Below, piece after piece: positions 1 through 8,822 of a stretch of DNA of 64,000 nt. The translations under genes were made by a program, and so were the position numbers. Numbering within the stretch: position 1 is the first letter of the stretch; every line of letters begins with the position of its first letter. The stretch spans positions 1 to 64,000 of the forward strand of contig RPRB01000002.1 in assembly GCA_003818285.1 (NCBI GenBank), in the 5' to 3' direction. This DNA comes from Myxococcaceae bacterium (GTDB lineage: Bacteria > Myxococcota > Myxococcia > Myxococcales > Myxococcaceae). The notes under the pieces are model-generated. The model had not been told where the DNA came from. It searched no databases and saw nothing but the letters and a program-made list of their open reading frames with translations.

Positions 1-578
1 ACCTCGACGCGCATCGCACGCGGCCCGGCGGCGGAGACATGGAGCCGCAGCGTCCCGTCCGCGGGCGCCTCCGGAGGCGTGAGGAGCAGGAGCAGCCCCC
101 CGCTCCGGGTGGCCGCCTCGACCAGCCGGCGCGAATCGGGTGGCGACAGCCGGACGTCCGTCCGGGTCAGGTCCAGGCCCACCGCGGCGAAGGCGCCGCT
201 CCGGAGCAGCTGGAGCGCGCTCCAGGCCAGCTGCCCCGGCTCGGGCGGCTGGACGACGAGGAGTTGCTCCAGCCGGACGCCGAGCGGGGGCAGCGCGGGC
301 GCATAGAGCGCGCGCGGGCCGTCCACCCAGGCGGCGAGCCGCAGGGCCCGGTGGGCCTCGGCGATGGCGCGGAAGGCGAGCCGGGCGCGTCCCGAGGCGG
401 GCTCTCCCCCGAGCTCGACGACCTGGCCCAGCGGGAACCCTCCCCCGGGGAGGAGCCCATCCACCGGCGCGAGGCCGGTGCGCAGCACCGAGAGCAGCTG
501 GCGCGGCGCCGCCTGCAGCGTCCGGATCCGCTCCCGGAGCCGCTCGAGGACTGCAGGGTCTGCCCGGGCCGCCTCCAT
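1..578 (-). CDS. imuA: ImuA-like RecA-fold protein, 3' end outside window (partial)
   Basis: The minus strand is open from an ATG at 578 to the window edge, giving about 192 residues of an incomplete protein. The pattern of a glycine-rich turn (LLPGGGFPLGQVVEL) about residue 45, followed by an AWVDGP and YAPALPPLGV segment near residues 85-100 and LLVVQPP, is that of the ImuA/SulA-like RecA homologues. These partner with ImuB and DnaE2 in mutagenic translesion synthesis. A LexA-type box lies 16 bases upstream of the start. ImuB and DnaE2 would be expected downstream, beyond the window. Family assignment comes from pattern recognition and is fairly firm; the partners are inference. Confidence 0.75.
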   Translation of the reverse strand, partial: MEAARADPAVLERLRERIRTLQAAPRQLLSVLRTGLAPVDGLLPGGGFPLGQVVELGGEPASGRARLAFRAIAEAHRALRLAAWVDGPRALYAPALPPLGVRLEQLLVVQPPEPGQLAWSALQLLRSGAFAAVGLDLTRTDVRLSPPDSRRLVEAATRSGGLLLLLTPPEAPADGTLRLHVSAAGPRAMRVE

Positions 579-593
579 GCCTCTCCTGCCTGT

Positions 594-610
594 CTATACG
601 CCCGTTCAGT
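594..610 (-). promoter_or_regulatory. Putative LexA (SOS) box upstream of imuA
   Basis: On the plus strand positions 594-610 read CTATACGCCCGTTCAGT. This agrees at 16 of 17 positions with the motif I recall for Myxococcus xanthus LexA (CTRHAMRYBYGTTCAGS); only the last base differs. It sits 16 bases upstream of the imuA-like ATG at 578, where LexA would block transcription. SOS control is the usual regulation of imuA-imuB-dnaE2 cassettes. Confidence 0.7.
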
Positions 611-719
611 AGTATGTCACGAGGACTGACGGTGCATCGCCAAGCGTCGTCCGCCAGGCGCAGTCCGCGACTTTGCCCGGCCCTGCTCGGTCCGGGGGCG
701 AGCTAGACAGCCGGGCAGC

Positions 720-1745
720 ATGCCGCCGCTGCTCCTCCTGCTCCTCGCCGCGTCGGCGTCCGTGCACCGCACCGAGCTCCGGGTGACCACCGTCGACGGG
801 GTGCACGTCGCGGTCCGGGAGATCCGCCCGGGGGCCGCCCGTGCCGGTGCAGCGCCGATGGTCCTGGTCCACGGCGCGCGTGTCCCGGGCATCGGCTCGT
901 TCGATCTCCCGGTCCCCGGAGGCTCCCTGGCCGAGGACCTCGCGCTGCGGACCGGCGCGCGGGTCTACCTCCTCGACGCCCGGGGCTACGGCCGCTCCGA
1001 CCGGCCAGCGGCGATGTCCAGACCTGCCGAGGAGAGCCGGCCGCTGTCCCGTTCCTTCGAGGTGGTGCGCGACGTGGACGCGGTGGTGCGCAGGGTCCTC
1101 GCCCGCACCGGGGCCCGTCAGGTCACCCTCCTCGGCTGGGCGACCGGGGGTCTCTGGGCCGGGCAGTACGCGGCGCTCTGGCCGGAGCGCGTGGGGACGC
1201 TGATCCTGCTGAACGCGCTTTACGGTGGTTCCGCGGTCCACCCGATGGTGGGCCCGGGATCCGCCCTCGCGGATCCGGCGCGGCCGGACCGGCTGTCACC
1301 CGATCTCGGTGGCTACGCGCGGGCCGACGCCGCCTCGCTGCTGCGGCCCTGGGACCGCTCGCTCGGAGCGGACGCCGCCTCGCGGCGAGACCCGGCGATC
1401 GCCGAGGCCTACGTCCGGGCAGCGCTGGCGAGCGACCCGGACTCCGGCCGCACCAACCCGCCCGCCCTCCGCGCCCCGCTCGGCGCTCTCGAGGACAGCT
1501 TCACCCAGGCCGCGGGACGGCGCCTCTACGACGCGGGAGCGATCACCGCGGCCGTGGTGCTGGTCCGCGGGAGCGCAGACTTCTGGAGCCGACCCGAGGA
1601 CGTCCAGGCGTTCGCGCACGACGCCGTCCGCGCTCGCAGCGTGCGCACCGTCGAGATTCCGGAGGGCAGCCACTTCCTCCACCTGGAAACCGCCGACAGA
1701 GGCCGCGCCCAGCTTCTCGACGTGGTCAGCGAAGCCGTGCGCTGA
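720..1745 (+). CDS. Alpha/beta-hydrolase fold protein with Ala in place of the nucleophile Ser
   Basis: A 341-residue alpha/beta-hydrolase with a short hydrophobic N-terminus (PPLLLLLLAASAS) that may be an export signal. The oxyanion-hole HG lies near residue 51, a DARGYGRSD segment near 86, a likely acid in SADFW near 286 and the catalytic His in EGSHFLH near 325. The nucleophile elbow, normally G-x-S-x-G, reads G139-W-A-T-G-G; codon 1140-1142 is GCG, so the nucleophile is alanine. The gene may therefore encode a pseudoenzyme or use another mechanism. It stands alone, convergent with the VWA lipoprotein gene. The substrate is unknown. Confidence 0.8.
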   Translation: MPPLLLLLLAASASVHRTELRVTTVDGVHVAVREIRPGAARAGAAPMVLVHGARVPGIGSFDLPVPGGSLAEDLALRTGARVYLLDARGYGRSDRPAAMSRPAEESRPLSRSFEVVRDVDAVVRRVLARTGARQVTLLGWATGGLWAGQYAALWPERVGTLILLNALYGGSAVHPMVGPGSALADPARPDRLSPDLGGYARADAASLLRPWDRSLGADAASRRDPAIAEAYVRAALASDPDSGRTNPPALRAPLGALEDSFTQAAGRRLYDAGAITAAVVLVRGSADFWSRPEDVQAFAHDAVRARSVRTVEIPEGSHFLHLETADRGRAQLLDVVSEAVR

Positions 1746-1835
1746 GCTCCGACGCGCGGCGCGGCTGCGCCGGTGAGCATGGACGCGCGGCTGCCCGAGC
1801 GTCCCGCAAGACGGGAGCCAGGCGGACTCCCCGTG

Positions 1836-3119
1836 TCAGCCGGCGCAGAGCAGCTTCACCTCGACCCGGGTGTCGGTCGCCCGGCGGAGGCAACCCGCCT
1901 GGAATCTCACCGCCTGAGGCTGGGTATCCGTGGCCTCGACCACGGTGATTCCGCCGTTGGCGAGGGTGCACCGCTGCACGCTCCCGTCGCCGCGGGTGAT
2001 GTCCACGGCGAGGAGCCGGGGGTCGGGCACGTTGTCGGTGAGCGTGAGCGTCTGCGGAATGGACGCCACCTGGGCGATGGCCACGAGGCTGTTGTGGTAG
2101 TCGGGCACGCAGACCGAGTCGAGGTTGGTGAGCGTCGAGTCGAAGGCCAGCGCCATGGCGCGATGCCGGTACCCCGGACCGCCGCTGGTCGGGCAGTCCA
2201 CGTTCTGGATGATGGGTCCACCGTCTGCGAGCGTCCCCTGGATGCCCTGCGCCACCTTGTTCGAGCGGGCGACCGGCGCAATCGCTCCCCAGAGCACCTC
2301 CCGCGGGTGTCCCTCGCCGTCGTCGAGGCGCTGGAAGGCGGTCACGTAGTCGCCCACCGGGGTGAGCTGGTTCTCGTGGAGGGTGCAGAAGTCCTGCCCC
2401 TCCGCGTTGGTGTAGGCCACGGTCGGAGGGTCGTGATCGATCTCGCTGCAGTCGTCCTCGTCGCTCACCGCCACGACGAGGAGCCGAGCCCCCGGCCGGA
2501 GGAAGCCCGCGTTCGGGTTCCCGCCATCGGGCAGCGTCGTCCAGAAGCCGCTTCCGGTCAGCGCGATGCGGGCCGCCTCGAAGGGCGTCTCCTGGAAGGA
2601 GCCGTTGATCCCCAGGGCGAGGATGGCTGCGCTGAGGCGGGGCACGATCTCGGAGTCGGGGTTGGTCAACCACCGCTCGCCGCCGCCCACCCCGCCGTCC
2701 GCCGCGGGGAACTGACGCAGCCAGCCACCCTGCGGATATCTGGTGAGGAACAGCTGGTTGTTGAAGAAGGCCGAGTAGACCGAGGTGTTGACCAGACCGA
2801 CCCGAAGGTTCTGCTCGACGCCGGCTCCGGCCTGGAGCACCTGGACGAAGGTGGGGAGCTCGCGGGCGACGGCCTGCTGCTCCTCGCTCATCGAGTTGCT
2901 GTCGTCGACGACGAAGAGGATGTCCGTCTCCACCGGCGCGAAGAGCGGCGCGTCGTAGGCGCAGCTGGAGGGAACGTTGGACCCCGCCCGCTCCGGCGGC
3001 GCCTCGCACGTGCACCCGCCGAGCGTGCCCAGCAGTCCGGCCACCAGGAGCCACAGCCAGTGACCCCGTCGCTTGACGACGTCCGGTTCTGCTCTATCGG
3101 TAAACCTCAGACCCCGCAT
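1836..3119 (-). CDS. VWA-domain lipoprotein
   Basis: Predicted 427-residue outer-surface or periplasmic lipoprotein. A hydrophobic segment (WLWLLVAGLLGTLGG) ends in a lipobox with Cys36. A von Willebrand A domain starts near residue 65 with the MIDAS motif D72-x-S-x-S followed by M. The rest is Cys-rich (for example EDDCSE and DFCTLH), suggesting disulfides outside the cytoplasm. Similar single lipoproteins are common in myxobacteria; their roles are mostly unknown. The start at 3119 is the ATG nearest the signal sequence; an upstream in-frame ATG at 3206 would leave an unlikely long leader. Transcribed divergently from lon. Confidence 0.8.
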   Translation of the reverse strand: MRGLRFTDRAEPDVVKRRGHWLWLLVAGLLGTLGGCTCEAPPERAGSNVPSSCAYDAPLFAPVETDILFVVDDSNSMSEEQQAVARELPTFVQVLQAGAGVEQNLRVGLVNTSVYSAFFNNQLFLTRYPQGGWLRQFPAADGGVGGGERWLTNPDSEIVPRLSAAILALGINGSFQETPFEAARIALTGSGFWTTLPDGGNPNAGFLRPGARLLVVAVSDEDDCSEIDHDPPTVAYTNAEGQDFCTLHENQLTPVGDYVTAFQRLDDGEGHPREVLWGAIAPVARSNKVAQGIQGTLADGGPIIQNVDCPTSGGPGYRHRAMALAFDSTLTNLDSVCVPDYHNSLVAIAQVASIPQTLTLTDNVPDPRLLAVDITRGDGSVQRCTLANGGITVVEATDTQPQAVRFQAGCLRRATDTRVEVKLLCAG

Positions 3120-3150
3120 CCAGACCTGTTTCCCAATGAAGGACTTTTGA

Positions 3151-3179
3151 TTGCTAGCCTCTGTTCCAGACGGTACGGG
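3151..3179 (+). promoter_or_regulatory. Candidate sigma70-like promoter for lon
   Basis: TTGCTA (3151-3156) and TACGGG (3174-3179) are separated by 17 bases, about 50 bases upstream of the lon ATG at 3228. The -10 match is weak, so this is only a candidate. Confidence 0.3.
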
Positions 3180-3227
3180 ACCTGGCAGAGGCAGTTTCCG
3201 ACGCACCTGAACGGAGCGCGAATTTTC

Positions 3228-5720
3228 ATGTCGGACGAGAAGAAGAAGGGCGGCCAGTCCGCCACCGCGATGACCTCGGCCATGGGGCCCCCGGGCCTCA
3301 TCAACAAGGACGACATTCCCCAGGTCCTCCCCATCCTGCCACTTCGGAACTCCGTCTTCTTCCCGGGTGGTGTCCTACCCCTGGCTGTAGGACGTCAGAA
3401 GACCATTGCCCTCATCAAGGACGCGGTGCGTGATGACCAGCTGATCGGGGTCGTCACCCAGCGGCGGGCCGAGGAGGAGGACCCGGGGGCGAGTGACCTC
3501 TACGCGATGGGGACCGTGGCCCGCATCGTGAAGCTCCTCAAGATGGGCGAGGATAACTACTCGCTCGTCGTCCAGGGCCTGGCCCGCTTCCGGGTGCTGG
3601 ACCTGGTGCAGGAGACCCCCTACCTCAAGGCCCGGGTGGAGCCCGCGGACGACAAGACCTCGGCCGAGAACGTCGAGGTCGAGGCGCTGGGGATCAACCT
3701 CAAGAAGCTGGCCCGGGAAGTCATCGAGCTGATGCCGGAGCTTCCGGCCGCGGCCACCGAGCTGGTCGAGTCCATCACCCACCCCGGCCACCTGGCGGAC
3801 CTCATCGCCGCCAACGTGGACGTGCCCATCGAGGAGAAGCAGGCGGTCCTCGAGACGGTGGACCTCAAGGCCCGGATGAAGCTGGTCCTCGAGCTCCTCA
3901 ACCGGAAGCGGGAGATCCTCAAGCTCTCCAACAAGATCGACTCCGCCGTGAAGGGCGAGATGTCGAAGACCCAGCGCGAGTACTACCTGCGCCAGCAGCT
4001 CAAGGCGATCAAGGAAGAGCTGGGCGAGATGGGCGAGGAGGAGGAGGAGCTCGACGAGCTGCAGGAGCGCCTCAAGAAGGCAGGCCTGCCGCCGGACGTG
4101 GAGAAGGTCGCCACCAAGGAGCTGAACCGGCTCAAGACCATCCCCGCCGCCTCCAGCGAGTACACCGTCGCCCGGACGTACCTCGACTGGATCGCCGACC
4201 TCCCCTGGAGCAAGACCAGCGAGGACAACCTCGACATCGAGAACGCCCGGTCCACCCTCGACGCCGACCACTACGGCATCCAGAAGGTGAAGAAGCGCAT
4301 CCTCGAGTACCTCGCGGTCCGCAAGCTGAAGAACGACATGAAGGGCCCCATCCTCTGCCTGGTGGGCCCGCCCGGCGTGGGCAAGACCTCGCTCGGCCAG
4401 TCCATCGCCCGGAGCGTGGGGCGGAAGTTCGTCCGCCTCAGCCTCGGTGGCGTGCGCGACGAGGCGGAGATCCGAGGGCACCGCCGCACCTACGTGGGCG
4501 CGCTCCCCGGCCGCTTCATCCAGAGCATGAAGAAGGCCGGGACCAAGAACCCGGTCATGATGCTGGACGAGATCGACAAGCTCGGGGCGGACTTCCGCGG
4601 CGACCCCTCGGCCGCCCTGCTCGAGGTGCTGGACCCGGAGCAGAACAACAGCTTCAGCGACCACTACCTCGACGTGGCCTTCGACCTCTCGAAGGTGCTG
4701 TTCATCGCCACCGCCAACCAGCTCGATCCCATCCCCGGCCCGCTCCGGGACCGCATGGAGATCATCGAGCTGCCCGGATACACCTTCGAGGAGAAGCAGC
4801 AGATCGCCCGCATCCACCTGGTCCCGAAGCAGCTGCGGGAGCACGGGCTCTCCGCCGACCACATCGACATCGAGGACGGCGCCCTGCTCACCCTCATCAC
4901 CAGCTACACCCGCGAGGCCGGCGTGCGCGGCCTGGAGCGGCGCATCGCCGACGTGTGCCGCGCGGTGGCGGTGGAGGTGGCGGCCGGCAAGACCGACAAG
5001 CAGGTCATCACCCCGGACCGGGCGAAGGAGATCCTCGGCCCCGAGTCCTTCTACTCCGAGGTCGCCGAGCGGACCGAGGTGCCGGGCGTGGCCACCGGGC
5101 TGGCCTGGACGGCGGTGGGCGGAGACCTCCTCTTCATCGAGGCCACCAAGATGGCCGGCAAGGGCGGGATGACGCTCACCGGACAGCTGGGGGACGTGAT
5201 GAAGGAGTCCGCCCAGGCGGCGCTCAGCTACCTGCGGAGCAAGGCGGACCAGCTGGGCATCAACCCGAACTTCCTGGAGAAGACGGACATCCACCTGCAC
5301 TTCCCGGCGGGGAGCATCCCCAAGGACGGGCCCTCGGCGGGTGTGACCATCCTCACTGCGCTCACCTCGCTCATGACGGGCATCCGCGTCCGCGGCGACA
5401 CGGCGATGACCGGAGAGGCCACCCTCCGGGGCCTGGTGCTCCCGGTGGGCGGGATCAAGGAGAAGGTCCTCGCCGCGCACCGCGCGGGCATCAAGCGGGT
5501 CATCCTCCCCGAGCGCGTCCGCAAGGACCTGATCGACGTGCCCGAGCAGGCGAAGAAGGAGATCGAGTTCATCTTCGTCACCCAGATGGACGAGGTGCTC
5601 CACAACGCCCTCGAGTCCGACCCGTTCAAGGCCCGGGCCGGGACGCCGGACGGCGGCTCGAGCCCCGACCTGCCGAAGCCCGAGGTCGTCCCGCCCGCCG
5701 GGCCCGAAATCCGGGCGTAA
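3228..5720 (+). CDS. lon: ATP-dependent Lon protease
   Basis: An 830-residue LonA-type protease that unfolds and degrades regulatory and damaged cytoplasmic proteins. An N-terminal substrate-binding domain (LPILPLRNSVFFPGG) is followed by a Glu-rich coiled coil, an AAA+ module with Walker A GPPGVGKTS near residue 380 and Walker B MMLDEIDK, and a C-terminal protease domain with the Ser-Lys dyad S703 (KDGPSAG) and K744 (GGIKEK). The C-terminus adds a short Pro/Gly-rich tail. The ATG at 3228 was chosen because an upstream GGAG is present and the protein start matches Lon; the longer open frame upstream is antisense to the VWA gene. Myxobacteria often have two lon genes; which paralogue this is cannot be told here. 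Confidence 0.97.
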   Translation: MSDEKKKGGQSATAMTSAMGPPGLINKDDIPQVLPILPLRNSVFFPGGVLPLAVGRQKTIALIKDAVRDDQLIGVVTQRRAEEEDPGASDLYAMGTVARIVKLLKMGEDNYSLVVQGLARFRVLDLVQETPYLKARVEPADDKTSAENVEVEALGINLKKLAREVIELMPELPAAATELVESITHPGHLADLIAANVDVPIEEKQAVLETVDLKARMKLVLELLNRKREILKLSNKIDSAVKGEMSKTQREYYLRQQLKAIKEELGEMGEEEEELDELQERLKKAGLPPDVEKVATKELNRLKTIPAASSEYTVARTYLDWIADLPWSKTSEDNLDIENARSTLDADHYGIQKVKKRILEYLAVRKLKNDMKGPILCLVGPPGVGKTSLGQSIARSVGRKFVRLSLGGVRDEAEIRGHRRTYVGALPGRFIQSMKKAGTKNPVMMLDEIDKLGADFRGDPSAALLEVLDPEQNNSFSDHYLDVAFDLSKVLFIATANQLDPIPGPLRDRMEIIELPGYTFEEKQQIARIHLVPKQLREHGLSADHIDIEDGALLTLITSYTREAGVRGLERRIADVCRAVAVEVAAGKTDKQVITPDRAKEILGPESFYSEVAERTEVPGVATGLAWTAVGGDLLFIEATKMAGKGGMTLTGQLGDVMKESAQAALSYLRSKADQLGINPNFLEKTDIHLHFPAGSIPKDGPSAGVTILTALTSLMTGIRVRGDTAMTGEATLRGLVLPVGGIKEKVLAAHRAGIKRVILPERVRKDLIDVPEQAKKEIEFIFVTQMDEVLHNALESDPFKARAGTPDGGSSPDLPKPEVVPPAGPEIRA

Positions 5721-5745
5721 ACGTCGAGCGGCTGGCAGTTCCAGG

Positions 5746-5782
5746 TGCCGTCCGGAGCCCGCTCCGGGCGGCATCTCTCTTT
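5746..5782 (+). terminator. Intrinsic terminator after lon
   Basis: A 13-bp stem (5746-5758 with 5761-5773, one T-G wobble) with a very tight loop, followed by the T-rich run ATCTCTCTTTG. It lies 26 bases after the lon stop codon. Confidence 0.65.
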
Positions 5783-5976
5783 GTGGACTGTCAGGGCGTT
5801 GAACCCTGAGAAACCGCGCGTAAGATGCCGGAAACGCTCGGACCGGGAAGGGGCTGAATGGCCTCTTTCCCGGGGCCGTCCGAGACCCACATGCCAGCTC
5901 CCGTTGCCAGCCCGGAACTGTGCGGAACGTTCCGCGGCGCCCGGGCGTTGATGCCATCCGGAGGAGCGTCTCGCGG

Positions 5977-7848
5977 ATGAGCCTCGAGGGCCGGCATCTG
6001 GGGCGCTATCGGCTGCTCGAGCCGCTGGGCTCGGGGGGCATGTCGGTCGTCTACCGGGGGGTGGACACGTCGCTCCAGCGCGAAGTCGCGGTGAAGGTGC
6101 TCCACCCGCACCTGGCGCGGCAGCAGGACGCGCGCGCGCGACTCGCCCGGGAGGCGCGCGCCGTGGCCCGCCTCCAGCACCCGAACATCCTCGAGGTGTT
6201 CGACTTCGCCGACCCGTCCACCGAGGACGCCTTCCTGGTCACCGAGCTGGTCCGGGGGGAGACCCTCAAGTCCTTCGCCGAGCGGGAGCGGCTCTTCCCG
6301 CCCGAGCTGGCGGCGCTGATCATCCAGCAGCTGGCGCGGGCGCTGGGGCACGCGCACGAGGCGGGAGTCATCCACCGGGACCTCAAGCCCGAGAACGTGA
6401 TGGTGCGCGACGACGGAGTCCTGAAGCTCATGGACTTCGGGATCGCCCGTGTCCTCGACCCCGCCGAGCGGATGACGGTCACCGGCGCGCTGGTGGGCTC
6501 TCCGGCGTACATGGCTCCCGAGGTGATCGACGGCGAGCCGGCCACCGCGGAGTCCGACGTGTTCTCTCTGGGCACGCTCCTCTACTGGCTCTGGACCGGG
6601 ACGCTCCCCTTCGCCGCTCCGAGCACGCCGGCGACGCTCAAGCGAATCCTCGCCGGAACCTACGAGGATCCGCGCGGGGCGTGCCCGGCCATCTCCGACG
6701 CGCTGGTGAGCATCCTGAACACCTGCCTGGCCCACGATCCAGCGGACCGCTACGCGAGCGCGCGAGAGCTGGAGCAGGCGCTGTCCCAGGCGCTCGACGA
6801 CCTCGGCCTCACCGACGGGGAGCCCGTCCTCGCCGCGTTCTTCGCCGACCCGGCGCCGGCCCGGACCGCGCTGGTGCAGCGGCTGGTCGCGACCCTCCTC
6901 TCGAAGGGCGCGGAGGAGGCGGCCGCCGGCCGGCTGCCGAGGGCGCTGGCCCGGGTGGACCAGGCCCTGGCGCTCGAGCCCGATGCTCCCGCGGCCCGCG
7001 CGCTGCTCGACCGGCTGCAGCGGAGCCTCCGCCAGGGTCAGGCCCGTCGCCGGGCTGCGCTCGTCGCCGGCGGAGGGGTCGTGGCGGCCGCCTTGATCGG
7101 CGGCGCCGTGGCCCTGGTCCGGATGGAGGGCGACCCACCCGCGCCGTCGACCGCGCTCGCCACGCCGCCCTCCGCTCCCGCCGTGGTCGCCGCGGTGGGG
7201 GCACCGGTCTCCACTCCCGTGATGGACACGGCGATCCGGCCCGCCGCGGACGTCCCGGCGGGCGTCGGGGGCGCGCCGGAGCCCGGTGCCGGGAAGCCGA
7301 CCCCCGCCGCCGCGGTGGCCCCCCGCTCCGAGGACGGCCCCGAGCAGACCGAGCCCCCGTCCCGCTCGGCCCGCGGCGCTCCCCGGCCGGCCGCCGTCCG
7401 CTATCAGGTCCTGGTCCGCCCGTACGGAGCGCTCCAGGTGGACGACGAGCGGAAGAGCTCCGAGGCGCTCTCGGTCCACACGCTCTCGCTGGCCCCCGGC
7501 CGCCACGTCCTGCGCGTCAGCTGCCAGTGGTGCGAAGATCAGGTCGTGCCCATCGAGGTCGTCGCCGGCAAGCCGGAGACCCTGGCCATCCCCGCGCGCC
7601 TGAAGCCGGCCGAGCTGCGCTTCGCCTTCGAGCCTCCGTCGGCGCAGGTCCGCATCGGGGACGTCACCCGCCCGGCCGCCGAGTCCGTCTCCCGGCCCTT
7701 CGAGATTGCTTCCCCCCGAGCCCCCACCCGCTTCGTGCACCGCGTGGAGTACGAGGTGATGGCGCCCGGCTACCGGACCGTCCGCTCGAGCGTGGAGCTC
7801 CTCCCCGGCGCCACGCGGACCCTCACCGGAAGGCTGGTGCCCGAATGA
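5977..7848 (+). CDS. Membrane Ser/Thr protein kinase (eukaryote-like)
   Basis: A 623-residue Hanks-type kinase. The glycine loop GSGGMSVV (18-25), ATP lysine K40, catalytic loop HRDLKPEN (D135) and D153-F-G are all intact, so it should be active. After the kinase domain (about 10-265) comes an Arg-rich stretch and one membrane helix near 360-382, then a Pro/Ala-rich linker and a C-terminal beta domain resembling PEGA-type repeats, presumably periplasmic. The ATG at 5977 is preceded by GGAGGAG at 5960-5966; an earlier in-frame ATG at 5920 has no such site. First gene of a five-gene operon; its stop overlaps the next start (ATGA). Confidence 0.93.
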   Translation: MSLEGRHLGRYRLLEPLGSGGMSVVYRGVDTSLQREVAVKVLHPHLARQQDARARLAREARAVARLQHPNILEVFDFADPSTEDAFLVTELVRGETLKSFAERERLFPPELAALIIQQLARALGHAHEAGVIHRDLKPENVMVRDDGVLKLMDFGIARVLDPAERMTVTGALVGSPAYMAPEVIDGEPATAESDVFSLGTLLYWLWTGTLPFAAPSTPATLKRILAGTYEDPRGACPAISDALVSILNTCLAHDPADRYASARELEQALSQALDDLGLTDGEPVLAAFFADPAPARTALVQRLVATLLSKGAEEAAAGRLPRALARVDQALALEPDAPAARALLDRLQRSLRQGQARRRAALVAGGGVVAAALIGGAVALVRMEGDPPAPSTALATPPSAPAVVAAVGAPVSTPVMDTAIRPAADVPAGVGGAPEPGAGKPTPAAAVAPRSEDGPEQTEPPSRSARGAPRPAAVRYQVLVRPYGALQVDDERKSSEALSVHTLSLAPGRHVLRVSCQWCEDQVVPIEVVAGKPETLAIPARLKPAELRFAFEPPSAQVRIGDVTRPAAESVSRPFEIASPRAPTRFVHRVEYEVMAPGYRTVRSSVELLPGATRTLTGRLVPE

Positions 7849-8819
7849 GCCGGGGCGCGGGGTGGGCGGTCCTCGTCCTCTTGGCGTCGCTCACCGCGCA
7901 GGCGCAGGGAGCGCCGGGGGCGGGCGAGCAGGGGGACCTCGCCGCGGTCCAGTCGGAGTTCGAGTTCGGCCGCTACCGGGAGGTGCTGGAGCGCGCCGAG
8001 CGACGCATCGACCGCGGCGGGATGGACGAGGCCTCGCTGATCCAGTGGCACAAGCTGGCCGGGCTCGCCGCCTTCAACCTCAAGCGCACCGAGCCCGCCC
8101 AGCGGCACATCGCGGCGCTGCTCCGGCTCGACCCCGACTTCGCCCTCGACCCCTTCGTCTATCCGCCGCCGGCGGTCGCGTTCGTGGAGAAGCAGCGGCA
8201 GGCGCTCGCGCCCGAGCTGGATCGCATCCGCGCCGAGCGCCGAGCCCAGGCGGAGGCGGCCAGGCGCGCGGCCGAGGAGCGCGCCGCCCTGGCCCGTCAG
8301 GCGGAGGAGCAGCGGCGGCAGATCGAGGAGATGTCCCGCCAGGTCACGGTCCGGACCGTGGAGAAGCGGAGCTTCCTGGTGAACTTCGTCCCCTTCGGCG
8401 CCGGGCAGTTCCAGCAGGGCCGGGTCGCCGCGGGGACCGGCTTCGCCATCGCCGAGGCCCTCCTGGGCATCACCAGCGTCGTGGCCTACTTCGCTTACGG
8501 CTCGCTGATCGACACCCGGACCATCCCGGTCGAAAACCGCTTCCCCGGGGCGGCGCCCATCGTGGAGACCGGTATCCCCGCCAATCGCGAGGACGAGGCC
8601 AAGGTGTGGCGCGCGCTGAAGATCGGCGCGGGCCTCGGCTTCTACGGGGTGTGGGCCGCCGGGGTGGCCGACGCCATCATCCATCACCAGGACACCGTGG
8701 TGACCACCCGGGTGGAGACGCCGCCGCCACTGCCGCCTCCGCAGCCGTCGTCCCAGCAGGGGGCGCGGATCGGCCCGGGCCCCGGAACGGTGGGCGCATC
8801 GGTGACCGTCCGCTTCTGA
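7845..8819 (+). CDS. Exported TPR/coiled-coil membrane protein
   Basis: A 324-residue protein that starts inside the stop region of the kinase gene. A signal peptide (WAVLVLLASLTAQAQG) is followed by a TPR-like helical region (FEFGRYREVLERAERRI; LAGLAAFNLKRTEPAQRH), an Ala/Glu/Arg-rich coiled coil near 120-170, then FVPFGAGQFQQGR and a hydrophobic helix pair typical of DUF5683-like membrane modules. It ends in a Pro-rich tail. The overlap with the kinase gene suggests translational coupling and a shared envelope-signalling role; the function is unknown. Confidence 0.85.
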   Translation: MSRGAGWAVLVLLASLTAQAQGAPGAGEQGDLAAVQSEFEFGRYREVLERAERRIDRGGMDEASLIQWHKLAGLAAFNLKRTEPAQRHIAALLRLDPDFALDPFVYPPPAVAFVEKQRQALAPELDRIRAERRAQAEAARRAAEERAALARQAEEQRRQIEEMSRQVTVRTVEKRSFLVNFVPFGAGQFQQGRVAAGTGFAIAEALLGITSVVAYFAYGSLIDTRTIPVENRFPGAAPIVETGIPANREDEAKVWRALKIGAGLGFYGVWAAGVADAIIHHQDTVVTTRVETPPPLPPPQPSSQQGARIGPGPGTVGASVTVRF

Positions 8820-8822
8820 CCC

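Noticed and set aside
1773-3227. Long open frame upstream of and fused to lon
   Set aside because: It is antisense to the VWA lipoprotein gene; Lon begins at the ATG 3228 and the extra part resembles nothing.
5731-5750. Possible sigma54 -24/-12 element before the kinase operon
   Set aside because: The GG-GC spacing is 11 rather than 10 bases and it lies next to the lon terminator.
3375-5957. 860-residue antisense frame over lon
   Set aside because: A shadow of a GC-rich gene: it mirrors codon bias and has no domain.
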